The position numbers and the translations under genes are program-made. A stretch of DNA of 64,000 bases from the NCBI RefSeq assembly GCF_024494685.1, contig NZ_JANHDM010000007.1, positions 62,001 to 126,000 on the forward strand, written 5' to 3'. Below, in pieces: positions 1 through 7,987 of this stretch; position 1 is the stretch's first letter, and each line of letters begins with the position of its first letter. Under the pieces are notes generated by a model, which was not told the origin of the DNA, did no database searches, and saw only the letters and a list, made by a program, of their open reading frames with translations. The DNA is from Halorubrum rubrum. GTDB lineage: Archaea > Halobacteriota > Halobacteria > Halobacteriales > Haloferacaceae.

Positions 1-323
1 TCACCGGCCCGCAGGAGCCCTACGAGGAGATGTACGACGCCTTCCGGGACCGCCGCGACCTCGTGGTCGACCGCGTCGCCGCGATCGACGGCCTCTCGTG
101 TCCCCGGCCGGAGGGCGCGTTCTACGCCTACCTCGACCCCGGCCTCGACGCGCCCGCGATCGACGTCGCGAAGTTCCTCCTTCGCGAGCACGGTGTCGTC
201 CTCGCGCCCGGCGACGGCTTCGGCGACTCGACGCCCGGCCGGCTCCGGCTCTCCTTCGCGAACTCCACCGAGCGGATCGAGGAGGGGTTCGACCGGATCG
301 AGGCGGGGCTGGACGCGTACTGA
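1..323 (+). CDS. Class I/II pyridoxal-phosphate aminotransferase, C-terminal fragment
   Basis: This is the last 107 or so residues of an aminotransferase whose start lies before the window; the reading frame is open from base 3. The piece carries the small-domain features of fold type I enzymes: EGAFYAYLD, a PGDGFG turn, and RLRLSFANS, whose arginine normally binds the substrate carboxylate. It ends with an amphipathic helix (RIEEGFDRIEAGL). The PLP lysine would lie upstream of the window, so the amino-acid substrate cannot be assigned. Aspartate aminotransferase-like enzymes are the best match to this tail. Confidence 0.85.
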   Translation, partial: TGPQEPYEEMYDAFRDRRDLVVDRVAAIDGLSCPRPEGAFYAYLDPGLDAPAIDVAKFLLREHGVVLAPGDGFGDSTPGRLRLSFANSTERIEEGFDRIEAGLDAY

Positions 324-383
324 AGCCCGGATCCGGTGTGTTCTTTGAACGAGTTCCCGTGTGAAAGAGCCGTTATACGTCGA

Positions 384-396
384 GTGCTTATAAAAC
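384..396 (+). promoter_or_regulatory. Orphan TATA promoter in a convergent gap
   Basis: GCTTATAAAAC is a near-consensus haloarchaeal TATA box, yet the genes on both sides point towards this gap, so neither needs it. Transcription would start near base 418 and run into the dispersed element at 458 and then antisense to the SDR gene. An 18-codon frame starts with ATG at 422, in a leaderless position. Confidence 0.4.
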
Positions 397-457
397 GGAT
401 GTTTCGTGAGAGAACAAGGTGATGAGAACGGTGTCGTTGCTGGTGCGGAGAACGTCT

Positions 458-700
458 CCAAAGCCCCAGTCGTGAGAACTCGCGCGGCTTGCTGCGGTCC
501 TCAGTCGTTCGCTCCGCTCACTCCTTTCGGTCCTTGCTGCGCCGTGCTTCGTCCTCACGACTGCCCCTTTGAGTCCCACCCGACCGCTACCGCCCCGCAC
601 CTCACGCCTCCCCAACCTCGTTGCTCGCGCGTTCGCGCTCGCAACTCCCTCGCGTTCCGGTCGCGGGCCGCCGGCCCGCTCCCGGGCGCGCCACCACACC
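458..700 (-). repeat. Dispersed intergenic element, copy A
   Basis: Read on the minus strand, this copy starts near TTCGCGGTGTGGTGGCGCGC, passes through GAGGTTGGGGAGGCGTGAGG and GTGGGACTCAAAGGGGCAG, and ends CTGGGGCTTTGG. Those blocks recur at 17.8, 36.2, 40.3 and 57.7 kb. The last two blocks are joined by inverted arms CAGTCGTGAG and CTCACGACTG (467-476 and 559-568) enclosing a variable loop. It fills most of the 467-base gap between two converging genes. The flanks (324-457 and 701-790) hold an orphan promoter and nothing else that I recognise. Confidence 0.75.
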
Positions 701-790
701 GCGAATCTCCCGCTTCTTCACCTGTACTGACCGGATCGGGATCGACACGTCTCCATCCGTGAGGACTCCAACGGTCCTCCTTTTCCTAGG

Positions 791-1519
791 TCAGTTCATC
801 AGTTCGCCGCCGTTCACGTTCAGCGTCTCGCCGGTGACGAACCCCGCGTCGCGGAGGTAGGCGGCCGCCTCCGCGATGTCCTCGGGTCGACCGAAGCGGT
901 CGACGGGGATCGCCTCGAGCTGTTCGCGCTCCTCCTCCGGCGTCCGGTCGCCGGTCATGTCCGTCTCGACGTGGCCGGGCGCGATCGCGTTCACCCGTAC
1001 CTCGGGTGCGAAGTCGGCGGCGTGGCTGCGGGTGAGGGAGACGAGCGCCCCCTTCGAGGCGGCGTAGTGACACTCGATCGGCGCGCCGGTGTGCGCGAGG
1101 ATGGAGGAGACGTTCGTGACCGAGGGGTCGTCCGCGGAGTCGCGGAGGTGCGGCAGCGCCGCCTTCGTTACGTTGAACGCGGAGTTGACGTTCACGTCCA
1201 TGACCCGGTCGAAGTCAGCCGGATCCAGGTTCTCGGTGTACACGTGCTGGTCGATCCCGGCGTTGTTGACGACGTGGTCGACGCCGTCGAACGCGTCGGC
1301 GGCGGTCTCGATCAGCCGCGCGGCGGCCTCGGGATCCGAGACGTCCGCCCCGACGACGACCGCTTCCTGCCCGCGATCCCGGATCTCGGCCGCGACCGAC
1401 TCGGCGGCCGCCTCGCTCGTGTGGTAGTTGACGGCGACGTCGTAGCCGTCCTCGGCGAACCGAAGCGCGATCCCGCGACCGATCCCCCGCGACGACCCCG
1501 TCACGACTGCGGTTGGCAT
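791..1519 (-). CDS. Short-chain dehydrogenase/reductase (FabG-like)
   Basis: A 242-residue classical SDR, a normal length. The NAD(P)-binding TGSSRGIG lies at residues 7-14, NNAG at 85-88, and the catalytic Ser138/139, Tyr152 and Lys156 follow in the usual spacing. The C-terminal GFVTGETLNVNGG matches the FabG/3-oxoacyl reductase end. The family reduces ketones or oxidises alcohols in the cytoplasm; the substrate cannot be read from sequence. The ATG at 1519 was chosen because the nucleotide-binding strand starts right after it, although the frame stays open for hundreds of bases upstream as a G+C artefact. Confidence 0.9.
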   Translation of the reverse strand: MPTAVVTGSSRGIGRGIALRFAEDGYDVAVNYHTSEAAAESVAAEIRDRGQEAVVVGADVSDPEAAARLIETAADAFDGVDHVVNNAGIDQHVYTENLDPADFDRVMDVNVNSAFNVTKAALPHLRDSADDPSVTNVSSILAHTGAPIECHYAASKGALVSLTRSHAADFAPEVRVNAIAPGHVETDMTGDRTPEEEREQLEAIPVDRFGRPEDIAEAAAYLRDAGFVTGETLNVNGGELMN

Positions 1520-1596
1520 GTCTCTCCTGTCCGAGCCGAGCGACTTCGTCCTTCCGGACCCGGCGAGGGAGGGATCGAGGTGCGACGGTTCATGAC

Positions 1597-2448
1597 CTAC
1601 CGAACCCGGCCCACCGTCACCTCGAAGGGGACGAGTTCGACGCGCTCGTACTCGCCCTCGCGCATCGCCGAGACCACGTCGCGACCCATCTCCCGCCAGC
1701 GGCCGCGGAGGTCGTCGTACGCCGCCGGCGACAGGGCCGCTTGAAGCTCCTCGCGGTGGTCCTCCAGGCCCGCGCCGGACGCCTTCCGGGCGGCCGACTC
1801 GAGGGAGAGATCGGCGTACGGCGGGGCCGTCCGCTTCTCGTGGAGGTACCGTCGGGTTCGGACGTCGACGAGCCCGGCGTCCGCGAACAGCGACTCGACG
1901 CGGTCGCCGAGCGCCACGTCGGTCGCCGCGCCCGCGAGGTACGCCTCCCGCGCCTCCCGCTCGAGGTCGGCCTCGGCCTCGACCGTCGAGGCGACGGCCA
2001 CCTCGGCGTTGTTCGGCTCCACGGCCGCGACGAGGTCGGTCGAGACCCGCGAGAGCTCCCGCACCGCCCGCGCCGGCTCCGGCAGGTTGATCAGAAGCGC
2101 CTGGCAGGCCGCGAGGTCTACCGCGTCGTCCCGAAGCGGCAGTCGGGTCGCGTCGCCGGCGGCGTAGGAGGCAGCCGTCTCCCCGCGAGCGACCGCGAGC
2201 AGGTCCGGATCGGCGTCGACGCCGATCACGGTCGCGTCCGGCCCGGCCTCCTCGGCGAGCACGCGAGTGAACTCGCCCGTGCCGCAGCCGACGTCGAGCA
2301 CGCGCTCGCGGTCGGGAAGCGAGCAGTCCGCGAGTGCCTCGCGCCCGTCGGCCCACATCCCTTCACGGGTGAACTCGAGGTACTCGGCCGAGAACCGTCT
2401 CACGCCGCCCCGTTCGCGGCGGCGGGGATTAAGCGGCCGGATTCTCAC
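1597..2448 (-). CDS. Class I SAM-dependent methyltransferase
   Basis: The motif VLDVGCGTGEF (residues 50-60 from the first start) is a Rossmann-fold SAM site, followed by GVDAD and a motif IV region at DLAACQALL. The C-terminal part is helical and not assignable to a substrate. The GTG at 2448 overlaps the stop of the upstream gene, which would suggest coupling. However, the first 15 residues are mostly Arg and Pro and poorly conserved-looking, and a GTG at 2403 with CTTAATCC about 25 bases upstream is an equally good leaderless start giving 268 residues. Confidence 0.8.
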   Translation of the reverse strand: MRIRPLNPRRRERGGVRRFSAEYLEFTREGMWADGREALADCSLPDRERVLDVGCGTGEFTRVLAEEAGPDATVIGVDADPDLLAVARGETAASYAAGDATRLPLRDDAVDLAACQALLINLPEPARAVRELSRVSTDLVAAVEPNNAEVAVASTVEAEADLEREAREAYLAGAATDVALGDRVESLFADAGLVDVRTRRYLHEKRTAPPYADLSLESAARKASGAGLEDHREELQAALSPAAYDDLRGRWREMGRDVVSAMREGEYERVELVPFEVTVGRVR

Positions 2449-2891
2449 TCGTCCGACCCGACGCCGACGAGGTCGGCGACCAGCGCGGCGGTGACGCCCG
2501 CACAGAAGCCGACGAACGCGCTCGCGACGCTACCGGCCAGAAACGAGCCCATGAGATCGGCGATCCACGCGCCGCCGTCGACGCCCGGCACGCCGAGCGC
2601 GCTCGCGACCGCGAGGAGCGTCCCGAGAACGACGACCGGGACGACGCCGACCGCCAGACAGGCCGGGCCGCCGCAGCGGGCGTACGCGCCGACGGCGGCG
2701 ATCGGGGCGGGTGCGTACACCATCACCACCGGAAGCGTCCGCGCCGAGAGGATCGCCACGGTCCGGTGGTCGACCGCGCTCGCGACGAGGGTCGCTGCCG
2801 CCACCACCCCCACGGCGACGGTGAATCCGACCACGAGCCCGACCGCCCGCTCGCGCCCGCGACCGAACAGCAGCGCCTTCGTGGTCGTCAT
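2445..2891 (-). CDS. Four-helix membrane protein of unknown function
   Basis: I do not recognise this 148-residue protein. It has about four hydrophobic segments (roughly residues 17-38, 52-70, 78-100 and 115-140), a basic N-terminus and an acidic C-terminus, so it is an integral membrane protein. It contains only three cysteines, at CGGPAC and GFCAG. It overlaps the start of the downstream methyltransferase by four bases if that gene uses its first GTG. Confidence 0.7.
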   Translation of the reverse strand: MTTTKALLFGRGRERAVGLVVGFTVAVGVVAAATLVASAVDHRTVAILSARTLPVVMVYAPAPIAAVGAYARCGGPACLAVGVVPVVVLGTLLAVASALGVPGVDGGAWIADLMGSFLAGSVASAFVGFCAGVTAALVADLVGVGSDE

Positions 2892-2975
2892 GGGCCGCGT
2901 TCACACGTCGAACGGACTTAAAAACGCGTCAGACGGGCGTCCTCGACCTTCCTCGTCTCCGCCGTGCCTCCCGAC

Positions 2976-3851
2976 TCACTCGTGGCGGAGCTCCCGGACG
3001 CGCTCGATGTTCCACGCGAAGCTCTTGCCGTCCTCCGTCGGCGTCTCCAACACGAGCGGGACGTCCGTGAGGTCGGGGTGATTTATCACCCGCTCCATCC
3101 CCTCCTCGCCGATGAGCCCCTCGCCGACGTGGGCGTGTTCGTCCTTGTTGGTGCCGCAGGCGTGTTTCGAGTCGTTGAGGTGGATACACTTCAGGTGGTC
3201 GAGCCCCACCACGTCGTCGAACTCCGCGACCGTCTCGTCGACCGCCTCGGCCGTCGAGAGGTCGTAGCCGGCCGCGAACGCGTGGGCGGTGTCGATACAG
3301 ACGTCGACGTCGGTCTCCGTCCGGTCGATGACGCCCGCGAGGTGTTCGAACTCGCCGCCGAGCTTCGTCCCCGCGCCCGCGTCGCTCTCGACGAGGATCG
3401 TCACGCCCTCGGGGACGTCGACGTCGTCGATGACGCTCGCCGCGTTGTCGAGCCCGCCCTCGACGCCCGCGCCGGTGTGGGCTCCGAGGTGGACGTTCAC
3501 GTACGGGATCCCCAACGCGGCGGCGGCGTCGACCTCGCGTTGCATCGACTCCAGCGACTTCTCGCGGAGCCCCGCCTTCGGCGTACAGAGGTTGACGAGG
3601 TAGGAGGTGTGGATGACCCACGGCCCGTCGAGGTCGCGCTCGGTGTGTTCGCGGAACAGCTCCGCCTCCGCCTCGTCGATGTTCGGGTCCTCCCACACCT
3701 GCGGGGAGTGGGTGAATATCTGTCCGCAGTTGCCGCCGAACTGCGTCTGTCTGAACACCGCGTTCGCGATGTTCCCGTGCGGGGGCGTCTCGGGATCGTT
3801 GGACGCCCTCGACGTGGAGATCGAGACGTGCGCGCCGATCTTCAGGCTCAT
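2976..3851 (-). CDS. nfo: Endonuclease IV (AP endonuclease)
   Basis: A 291-residue TIM-barrel enzyme that cuts DNA 5' of abasic sites in base-excision repair. The zinc ligands of the Nfo family are all visible: His in HTSYLVNL, His in NVHLGAHTG, Glu in LVESDAG, Asp and His in CIDTAHAF, His in CIHLNDSK, Asp and His in DEHAHVGEG, and Glu in VLETP. It begins [12 protein letters not shown], typical of the family, which fixes the ATG at 3851. A longer open frame upstream is not used because the next gene occupies that strand. Confidence 0.96.
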   Translation of the reverse strand: MSLKIGAHVSISTSRASNDPETPPHGNIANAVFRQTQFGGNCGQIFTHSPQVWEDPNIDEAEAELFREHTERDLDGPWVIHTSYLVNLCTPKAGLREKSLESMQREVDAAAALGIPYVNVHLGAHTGAGVEGGLDNAASVIDDVDVPEGVTILVESDAGAGTKLGGEFEHLAGVIDRTETDVDVCIDTAHAFAAGYDLSTAEAVDETVAEFDDVVGLDHLKCIHLNDSKHACGTNKDEHAHVGEGLIGEEGMERVINHPDLTDVPLVLETPTEDGKSFAWNIERVRELRHE

Positions 3852-3903
3852 ACGGTCGGTAGGCGGCCGAGGGGAAAAGCCGCTTCGGAAGCCGGCGACC
3901 GGG

Positions 3904-4797
3904 TCACTTCCGGTCGCCAGGCGGGGACCGAACCCAGTCGTCGTCGCGGTACCGCTCCTCCGCGAGTTCGCGCGCACGGTCGAGCTCGGCGTCGGTCCAC
4001 GAGCCGTCCCGGTCGAGCGACCCGATTCCGTCCGACTGGCCGTCTCCGGTCCCGGCCCCCGTTTCGGCCTCGATCCCCGTTTCGGCCTCGATCCCCGCCT
4101 CGACCCACGACCCGAGCGATTCCTCGACCGCCCCCACCGCCTCCTCGCGGTCGACGTCGGCCAGTTCGTCGATCCCGACGACGCGACCGCGGAACGTCTC
4201 GGGATCCACCGGCGGGTCGTCGAACGCGGCGAGGTGAGCCTCGGCGTCGACCGAGTAGGAGAGCGAGCCGTGCTGGACCACCGCCTCGCGGGTGCGGTAC
4301 TGCGCGTTCCCGGCGATCTTCCGCCCCGCGGCCACCACGTCGTGCGCGGGGTGAAGCTCCCGGAGGTAACAGGCCGGGTGGTACAGCTCCGGGACCGCCT
4401 CGTCGACGTAGTCGGCGTCGATCCCGAGCCGGGCGAACGCCTCGAGTATCGGCTCACACAGCAGGTGATAGGCGTCGAGGAGGTCTCCGGGCACGTCCTC
4501 TGCGGGGACGGCGATCGAGTAGGCGATATCGCCGTGGGAGTCGTGGACGATCCCGCCGCCGCCGGTCCGTCTGCGGGTGACGTCCACGCCGGTGCGCTCA
4601 CAGGCCTCCCAGTCGACCGTGTCGGGGTCCTGCCCGTAGCCGAGCGTGAGACAGGTCGGGTCCCAGCGGTAGGTCCGGACGGTGGCGGGCCCGCCCTCGC
4701 TCGCGGTCTCGGCCGCGACCTCGTCGAGCGCCATCTGCATCGGTCCCGGTCGACGCTCCTCGCGGATCAGCCGCCACTCGCCTGCCGGCGCGGTCAT
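3904..4797 (-). CDS. lplA: Lipoate-protein ligase A family protein
   Basis: This 297-residue protein belongs to the biotin/lipoate ligase fold (LplA/LipM). [12 protein letters not shown] around residue 75 is the lipoyl-AMP binding loop and GRKIAGNAQ near 155 carries the conserved lysine. It would attach lipoate or octanoate to the E2 subunit of 2-oxoacid dehydrogenase complexes or to GcvH; ligase and octanoyltransferase cannot be separated by sequence alone. Near the C-terminus an 18-base tandem duplication (4058-4093) encodes two copies of ETGIEA in an acidic linker before the last helix. Confidence 0.88.
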   Translation of the reverse strand: MTAPAGEWRLIREERRPGPMQMALDEVAAETASEGGPATVRTYRWDPTCLTLGYGQDPDTVDWEACERTGVDVTRRRTGGGGIVHDSHGDIAYSIAVPAEDVPGDLLDAYHLLCEPILEAFARLGIDADYVDEAVPELYHPACYLRELHPAHDVVAAGRKIAGNAQYRTREAVVQHGSLSYSVDAEAHLAAFDDPPVDPETFRGRVVGIDELADVDREEAVGAVEESLGSWVEAGIEAETGIEAETGAGTGDGQSDGIGSLDRDGSWTDAELDRARELAEERYRDDDWVRSPPGDRK

Positions 4798-4856
4798 GTC
4801 GTCCCGTCGGCGCGGCGAGCCGAAAGCGGTTGCGCTCGCGGTCGGCAGCGCGGCCG

Positions 4857-5444
4857 TCAGTGTCCGTCGCTGCCCGTCTCGATCGTCCGCGACTCGTACT
4901 CGATGTCGGCCTTCTCGAGGAACGACTCCAGCCGCTCCATGCCGCGGTCGGGGTCGTAGCCGACGCCGTCGAGGTGGGGGTTACCGTTCTCGGTGGGCTC
5001 GAGTTCCCAGTGCGCGTGGAGCTCGATCCGTCCCTCGTCGTCGCGCCAGCCGCGGAGGTGCGTCTGCCACCAGCGGTACGTCGTCCCCTCGGCCGAGTCG
5101 CGTTCGTACACCACGCGGGCGAGGTTCAGGACCTCGCCGCGCGTGTAGTAGGAGAACTCCCAGTTGGGCGCGAAGCTGAACCCGCCGAGGTCGCGTTCGA
5201 GCTCCGGGACGGTTCGGTCGACGACGAAGTACTCGCCGGACGGCCGCGACGCCGTGAACAGCGCCTTTCGCAGCTGTCGATACCCCTTCACAACGGCGTC
5301 GAAGGGAACCCGGACGACCTCCCAGAGGTTGATCCCCGGCATCAGCCCGGGATCGAACGGCGCGGTCGCGGTCGAGATCGGGGCGGGCGGTGACGAACCG
5401 TGGATCCGACGGTCGAACGTGGCGTGCGCATAGTTGACAATCAT
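4857..5444 (-). CDS. Conserved haloarchaeal protein of unknown function
   Basis: A soluble 195-residue protein that I do not recognise. It is rich in aromatic residues (WEFSYYTRG, YRWWQTHLRGW, HAHWELEP), has no signal peptide, membrane span or metal motif, and ends in an acidic tail. The ATG at 5444 follows an AT-rich stretch (GAATTAAATAG) only 8-19 bases away, closer than normal for a leaderless promoter, so the promoter assignment is unsure. It is divergent from the GMC oxidoreductase gene across a 204-base gap. Confidence 0.7.
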   Translation of the reverse strand: MIVNYAHATFDRRIHGSSPPAPISTATAPFDPGLMPGINLWEVVRVPFDAVVKGYRQLRKALFTASRPSGEYFVVDRTVPELERDLGGFSFAPNWEFSYYTRGEVLNLARVVYERDSAEGTTYRWWQTHLRGWRDDEGRIELHAHWELEPTENGNPHLDGVGYDPDRGMERLESFLEKADIEYESRTIETGSDGH

Positions 5445-5540
5445 GACGAAACTATTTAATTCTAGATGTCAGATCGCCGCCCTCGGCTCGTCGCGGCGAC
5501 CGGCACGGAGCGCGTCGTGAACGCCGCTCGCTCGTCAAAA

Positions 5541-5550
5541 CGTTTAATCC
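5541..5550 (+). promoter_or_regulatory. TATA box upstream of the GMC oxidoreductase
   Basis: AAAACGTTTAATCC reads as a BRE plus TATA pair. The expected start site, about 26 bases downstream, falls on the ATG at 5572 rather than near the oxidoreductase start at 5649. That leaves a leader of about 77 bases for the main gene, unusual here. Confidence 0.5.
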
Positions 5551-5571
5551 GAATCCGTGCGACACGTCCAC

Positions 5572-5604
5572 ATGGTCCCCGTCCGTGCTGACGGTCCCGA
5601 ATGA
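5572..5604 (+). CDS. Candidate leaderless leader peptide (10 residues)
   Basis: An ATG at the predicted transcription start opens a frame reading MVPVRADGPE and then TGA. It ends 44 bases before the oxidoreductase ATG, which has its own Shine-Dalgarno match. The arrangement resembles an upstream leader frame, but with only ten codons chance is a real alternative. Confidence 0.25.
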   Translation: MVPVRADGPE

Positions 5605-5648
5605 GGGGGCCGATCGGGGCGGACGCGGACGACCCGAGGTGAGCACGC

Positions 5649-7358
5649 ATGGTCGCGGACGAGTACGACGCGGTGGTGGTGGGTGCGGGCGGGGACGGGC
5701 CGGTGACCGCCTGGAAGCTCGCCGAGGCCGGGCTGTCGGTGTTGGTGCTGGAGGCCGGGCCGTTCCACGGCAACGAGCAGTGGCCGGCCCCCCACGAGGA
5801 GCCCGGCGGTGAGGCCTCCTCGAGCGTCGAGGACCTGAGCGGCGACCTCCTCGACGAGCAGTTCACCACCCGCGAGTTCGAGATGGTAACGAACCTCGTG
5901 TTCGGGCCGGCGGACCACGAGCGCGGGTTCTGGTTCCGGAAGTTCCCCGGCGACGGCGCGATCCTCCAGTGTGCCGGCGTCGGCGGCACCACTCTCCACT
6001 ACACCGGTTGTCACCCCCGTGCGTATCCGGCGTCGATCGACGAGCAGGGCCACTGGCCGATCGAGTACGCCGACCTGGTTCCCTACTACCGGGAGGTCGA
6101 GGAGATGTGCGAGGTCGCACCCGCGCCCGTCACCGCTAAAGAGGAGCTGTTCTTCCGCGGGGCGGAGGCGGCGGGCTGGGACCTGATAGAGGACCTGAAC
6201 GTCACCGAACCGGGCTATCGTCCGCAGCCGAACGCGATCAAACGGCCGGACGAGAAGCTCCACGTCGACGGCGACTACGACGGCGAGTTCACCTATCCGG
6301 ACATCGAGGGCGACACCCTCGCGCTCGGCAACATCGCCGGAAACCCGCATCCCCTGGGCGCACCTTTCGAGGAGAAGGCCAAGCGGGCGAGCAACGTGAG
6401 CTTCGTGCCCGCGGCGTTACGCACCGGCAACACCACGATCCGGCCGAACGCCTTCGTCACCGACGTGATCACCGAGCAGGGGCTGGGGGACGTTCCGACC
6501 GCCACCGGCGTCGAGTTCCGGGACACGTGGTCGGGGACGACCGAGCGGGTGGACGCCGAAGTGGTGGTGCTGGCGGCGGGCGCGATCGAGACCCCCCGGC
6601 TCTGGCTCAACGCCGACCTCCCCGACAACGGCTGGGTCGGTCGCGGGCTGACGATCCACTTCGGCGACAACGTGATGGGGCTGTGGGACGGCGACGACCT
6701 CGATGAGACGATCGGGAAGGACACGGTCGACCAACACCACGGCCAGGACATCGCCGCCCGCCTCGACTACCCCGGCGTGGGAATGCTCCAGACGGTCGGC
6801 ACCGCGCCTGGGATCGGGGCGATCCTCGGCTTCGGCGCGAGCGCGTCGGGGTTCTCGTTCCTGAACGATCCCGCCGACGCGCCCTGGGACACGATGGGGC
6901 GGCTTGCCGGGGGAGATCTCAAACGCCTGCTCTCCGACTACCGCCGGATGCTACAGATACTCGTCGTGAGCGACGATCGACCCCATCAACGAAACGGGGT
7001 GAGCGTCGCGCCGGGGATCGCGGACGAGCACGGCCCGATCCCGATCGTCAACTACGAGCCGAGCGAGGGGGACCGACGGCGACGGGACGAGCTGGCGGCG
7101 GTCGCCGCGGAGGTCCTGCGGGAGGCGGGCGCATCCCACGTCCACCGCTCCGACTCCCCGCCGACGGCACTCCACGTTCACAGCACGATGCGGATGGGGA
7201 AGGTGGTCGACGAGGCGTGCGAGGCGTACGACGTCGACCGTCTGTTCGTGGCGGACCACTCAGCGCTCGCGAACGGCGTCGGCGGCGCCAACCCGACGAA
7301 CACGGGGCAGGCGCTCGCGGCTCGGACGGGCGAGGAGATCCTCGAGCGACACTTCTGA
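5649..7358 (+). CDS. GMC-family FAD-dependent oxidoreductase
   Basis: A 569-residue flavoprotein of the glucose-methanol-choline family. VVVGAGGDGP (residues 9-18) is the FAD dinucleotide fold with Glu35 at the ribose site; AAGAIETPRLWL is the second FAD motif; the C-terminus has HVHSTMRMG and NPTNTGQALAART, the conserved end of the family. It oxidises an alcohol, perhaps a sugar or polyol; nothing shows which. No Tat signal is seen, so it is probably cytoplasmic. GAGGTGA eight bases before the ATG is a strong Shine-Dalgarno site, uncommon in these mostly leaderless genes, and supports translation from 5649. Confidence 0.92.
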   Translation: MVADEYDAVVVGAGGDGPVTAWKLAEAGLSVLVLEAGPFHGNEQWPAPHEEPGGEASSSVEDLSGDLLDEQFTTREFEMVTNLVFGPADHERGFWFRKFPGDGAILQCAGVGGTTLHYTGCHPRAYPASIDEQGHWPIEYADLVPYYREVEEMCEVAPAPVTAKEELFFRGAEAAGWDLIEDLNVTEPGYRPQPNAIKRPDEKLHVDGDYDGEFTYPDIEGDTLALGNIAGNPHPLGAPFEEKAKRASNVSFVPAALRTGNTTIRPNAFVTDVITEQGLGDVPTATGVEFRDTWSGTTERVDAEVVVLAAGAIETPRLWLNADLPDNGWVGRGLTIHFGDNVMGLWDGDDLDETIGKDTVDQHHGQDIAARLDYPGVGMLQTVGTAPGIGAILGFGASASGFSFLNDPADAPWDTMGRLAGGDLKRLLSDYRRMLQILVVSDDRPHQRNGVSVAPGIADEHGPIPIVNYEPSEGDRRRRDELAAVAAEVLREAGASHVHRSDSPPTALHVHSTMRMGKVVDEACEAYDVDRLFVADHSALANGVGGANPTNTGQALAARTGEEILERHF

Positions 7359-7392
7359 TCGATGGTGCTGGTCGGGCACGCCGAACTCGATC

Positions 7393-7815
7393 TCACGTCG
7401 GGTCGCGGACGCGACGTTCGAGCACGAACGAGTACCGGGATCCCTCCCGCCACTCCGCGACGCTTCCCTCGTGGATCTCGCCCGAGGAGTACACGCGCTC
7501 GTCGTCGAACGCGATCACGTGCCGGGGCCAGGGGTACGGGAGGTTCCAGCAGAACCCGATCCCGATCCCGTCGCGGTCGTGCGCGACGGCCCACGAGAGC
7601 GCGACGAGCGTGTAGTCCTCACAGTCCCCGCGACCCGCCTCGACGCACTCGTCCGGGTACCGCGCGAAATCACGAACGCCGTTCCACGGGTCCTGGGTCC
7701 ACTCGTACTCCGATCGGGACCACTCCTCGAGGTCGAACTCCTCCCACCGGTCGTCGCGGTCGACGTAGCGCCCAGGCGCGACGAAGGTGAGCGGCGTCCA
7801 GCGACGGGGGTTCAT
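7393..7815 (-). CDS. Transglutaminase-like / cysteine-peptidase-fold protein
   Basis: A small soluble protein of 140 residues. Cys65 in GRGDCEDYTL, His99 in WPRHVIAF and Asp104 form a plausible Cys-His-Asp triad in the order of the transglutaminase-like fold. The rest is Trp- and Tyr-rich and does not match a family that I can name. The start at 7815 is preferred over an in-frame GTG at 7860, because the extra residues cross an inverted repeat that looks regulatory. It converges with the GMC gene, with 34 bases between the stops. Confidence 0.55.
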   Translation of the reverse strand: MNPRRWTPLTFVAPGRYVDRDDRWEEFDLEEWSRSEYEWTQDPWNGVRDFARYPDECVEAGRGDCEDYTLVALSWAVAHDRDGIGIGFCWNLPYPWPRHVIAFDDERVYSSGEIHEGSVAEWREGSRYSFVLERRVRDPT

Positions 7816-7837
7816 GCCCACCGGTACGCCGTCGATC

Positions 7838-7853
7838 CCAGTAATGGTACTGG
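7838..7853. promoter_or_regulatory. Perfect inverted repeat, possible operator
   Basis: CCAGTA-ATGG-TACTGG is a perfect 6-bp inverted repeat with a 4-base spacer, lying 23-38 bases upstream of the ATG at 7815, where the TATA box would be. An AT-rich stretch at 7916-7936 lies further up and may serve both divergent genes. Confidence 0.3.
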
Positions 7854-7987
7854 AACACACGGATTGACGAGAGGCCCCAGCTCGTTGCGGATCGTGATCC
7901 GGAGTCTTTTGATATCGCTAAATATAATTTATACTCTGTCCACATCGAACGCGGGCCGTTTTTACGAATCCCCGGAGTAGGGGCCGT

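Noticed and set aside
388-860. Several 80-118 codon frames across copy A of the dispersed element.
   Set aside because: They have no similarity to proteins that I recognise, run over hairpins, and corresponding frames are not kept in the other copies.
791-2356. A single 521-codon minus-strand frame ending as the SDR gene.
   Set aside because: Only its last 242 codons look like a protein; the rest is a frame-shifted copy of the methyltransferase gene, so it is not a fusion.
2976-4601. A 541-codon frame joining endonuclease IV to an upstream Ser/Thr/Arg-rich region.
   Set aside because: The upstream part is a shadow of the lipoate ligase gene; the Nfo start at 3851 matches the family.
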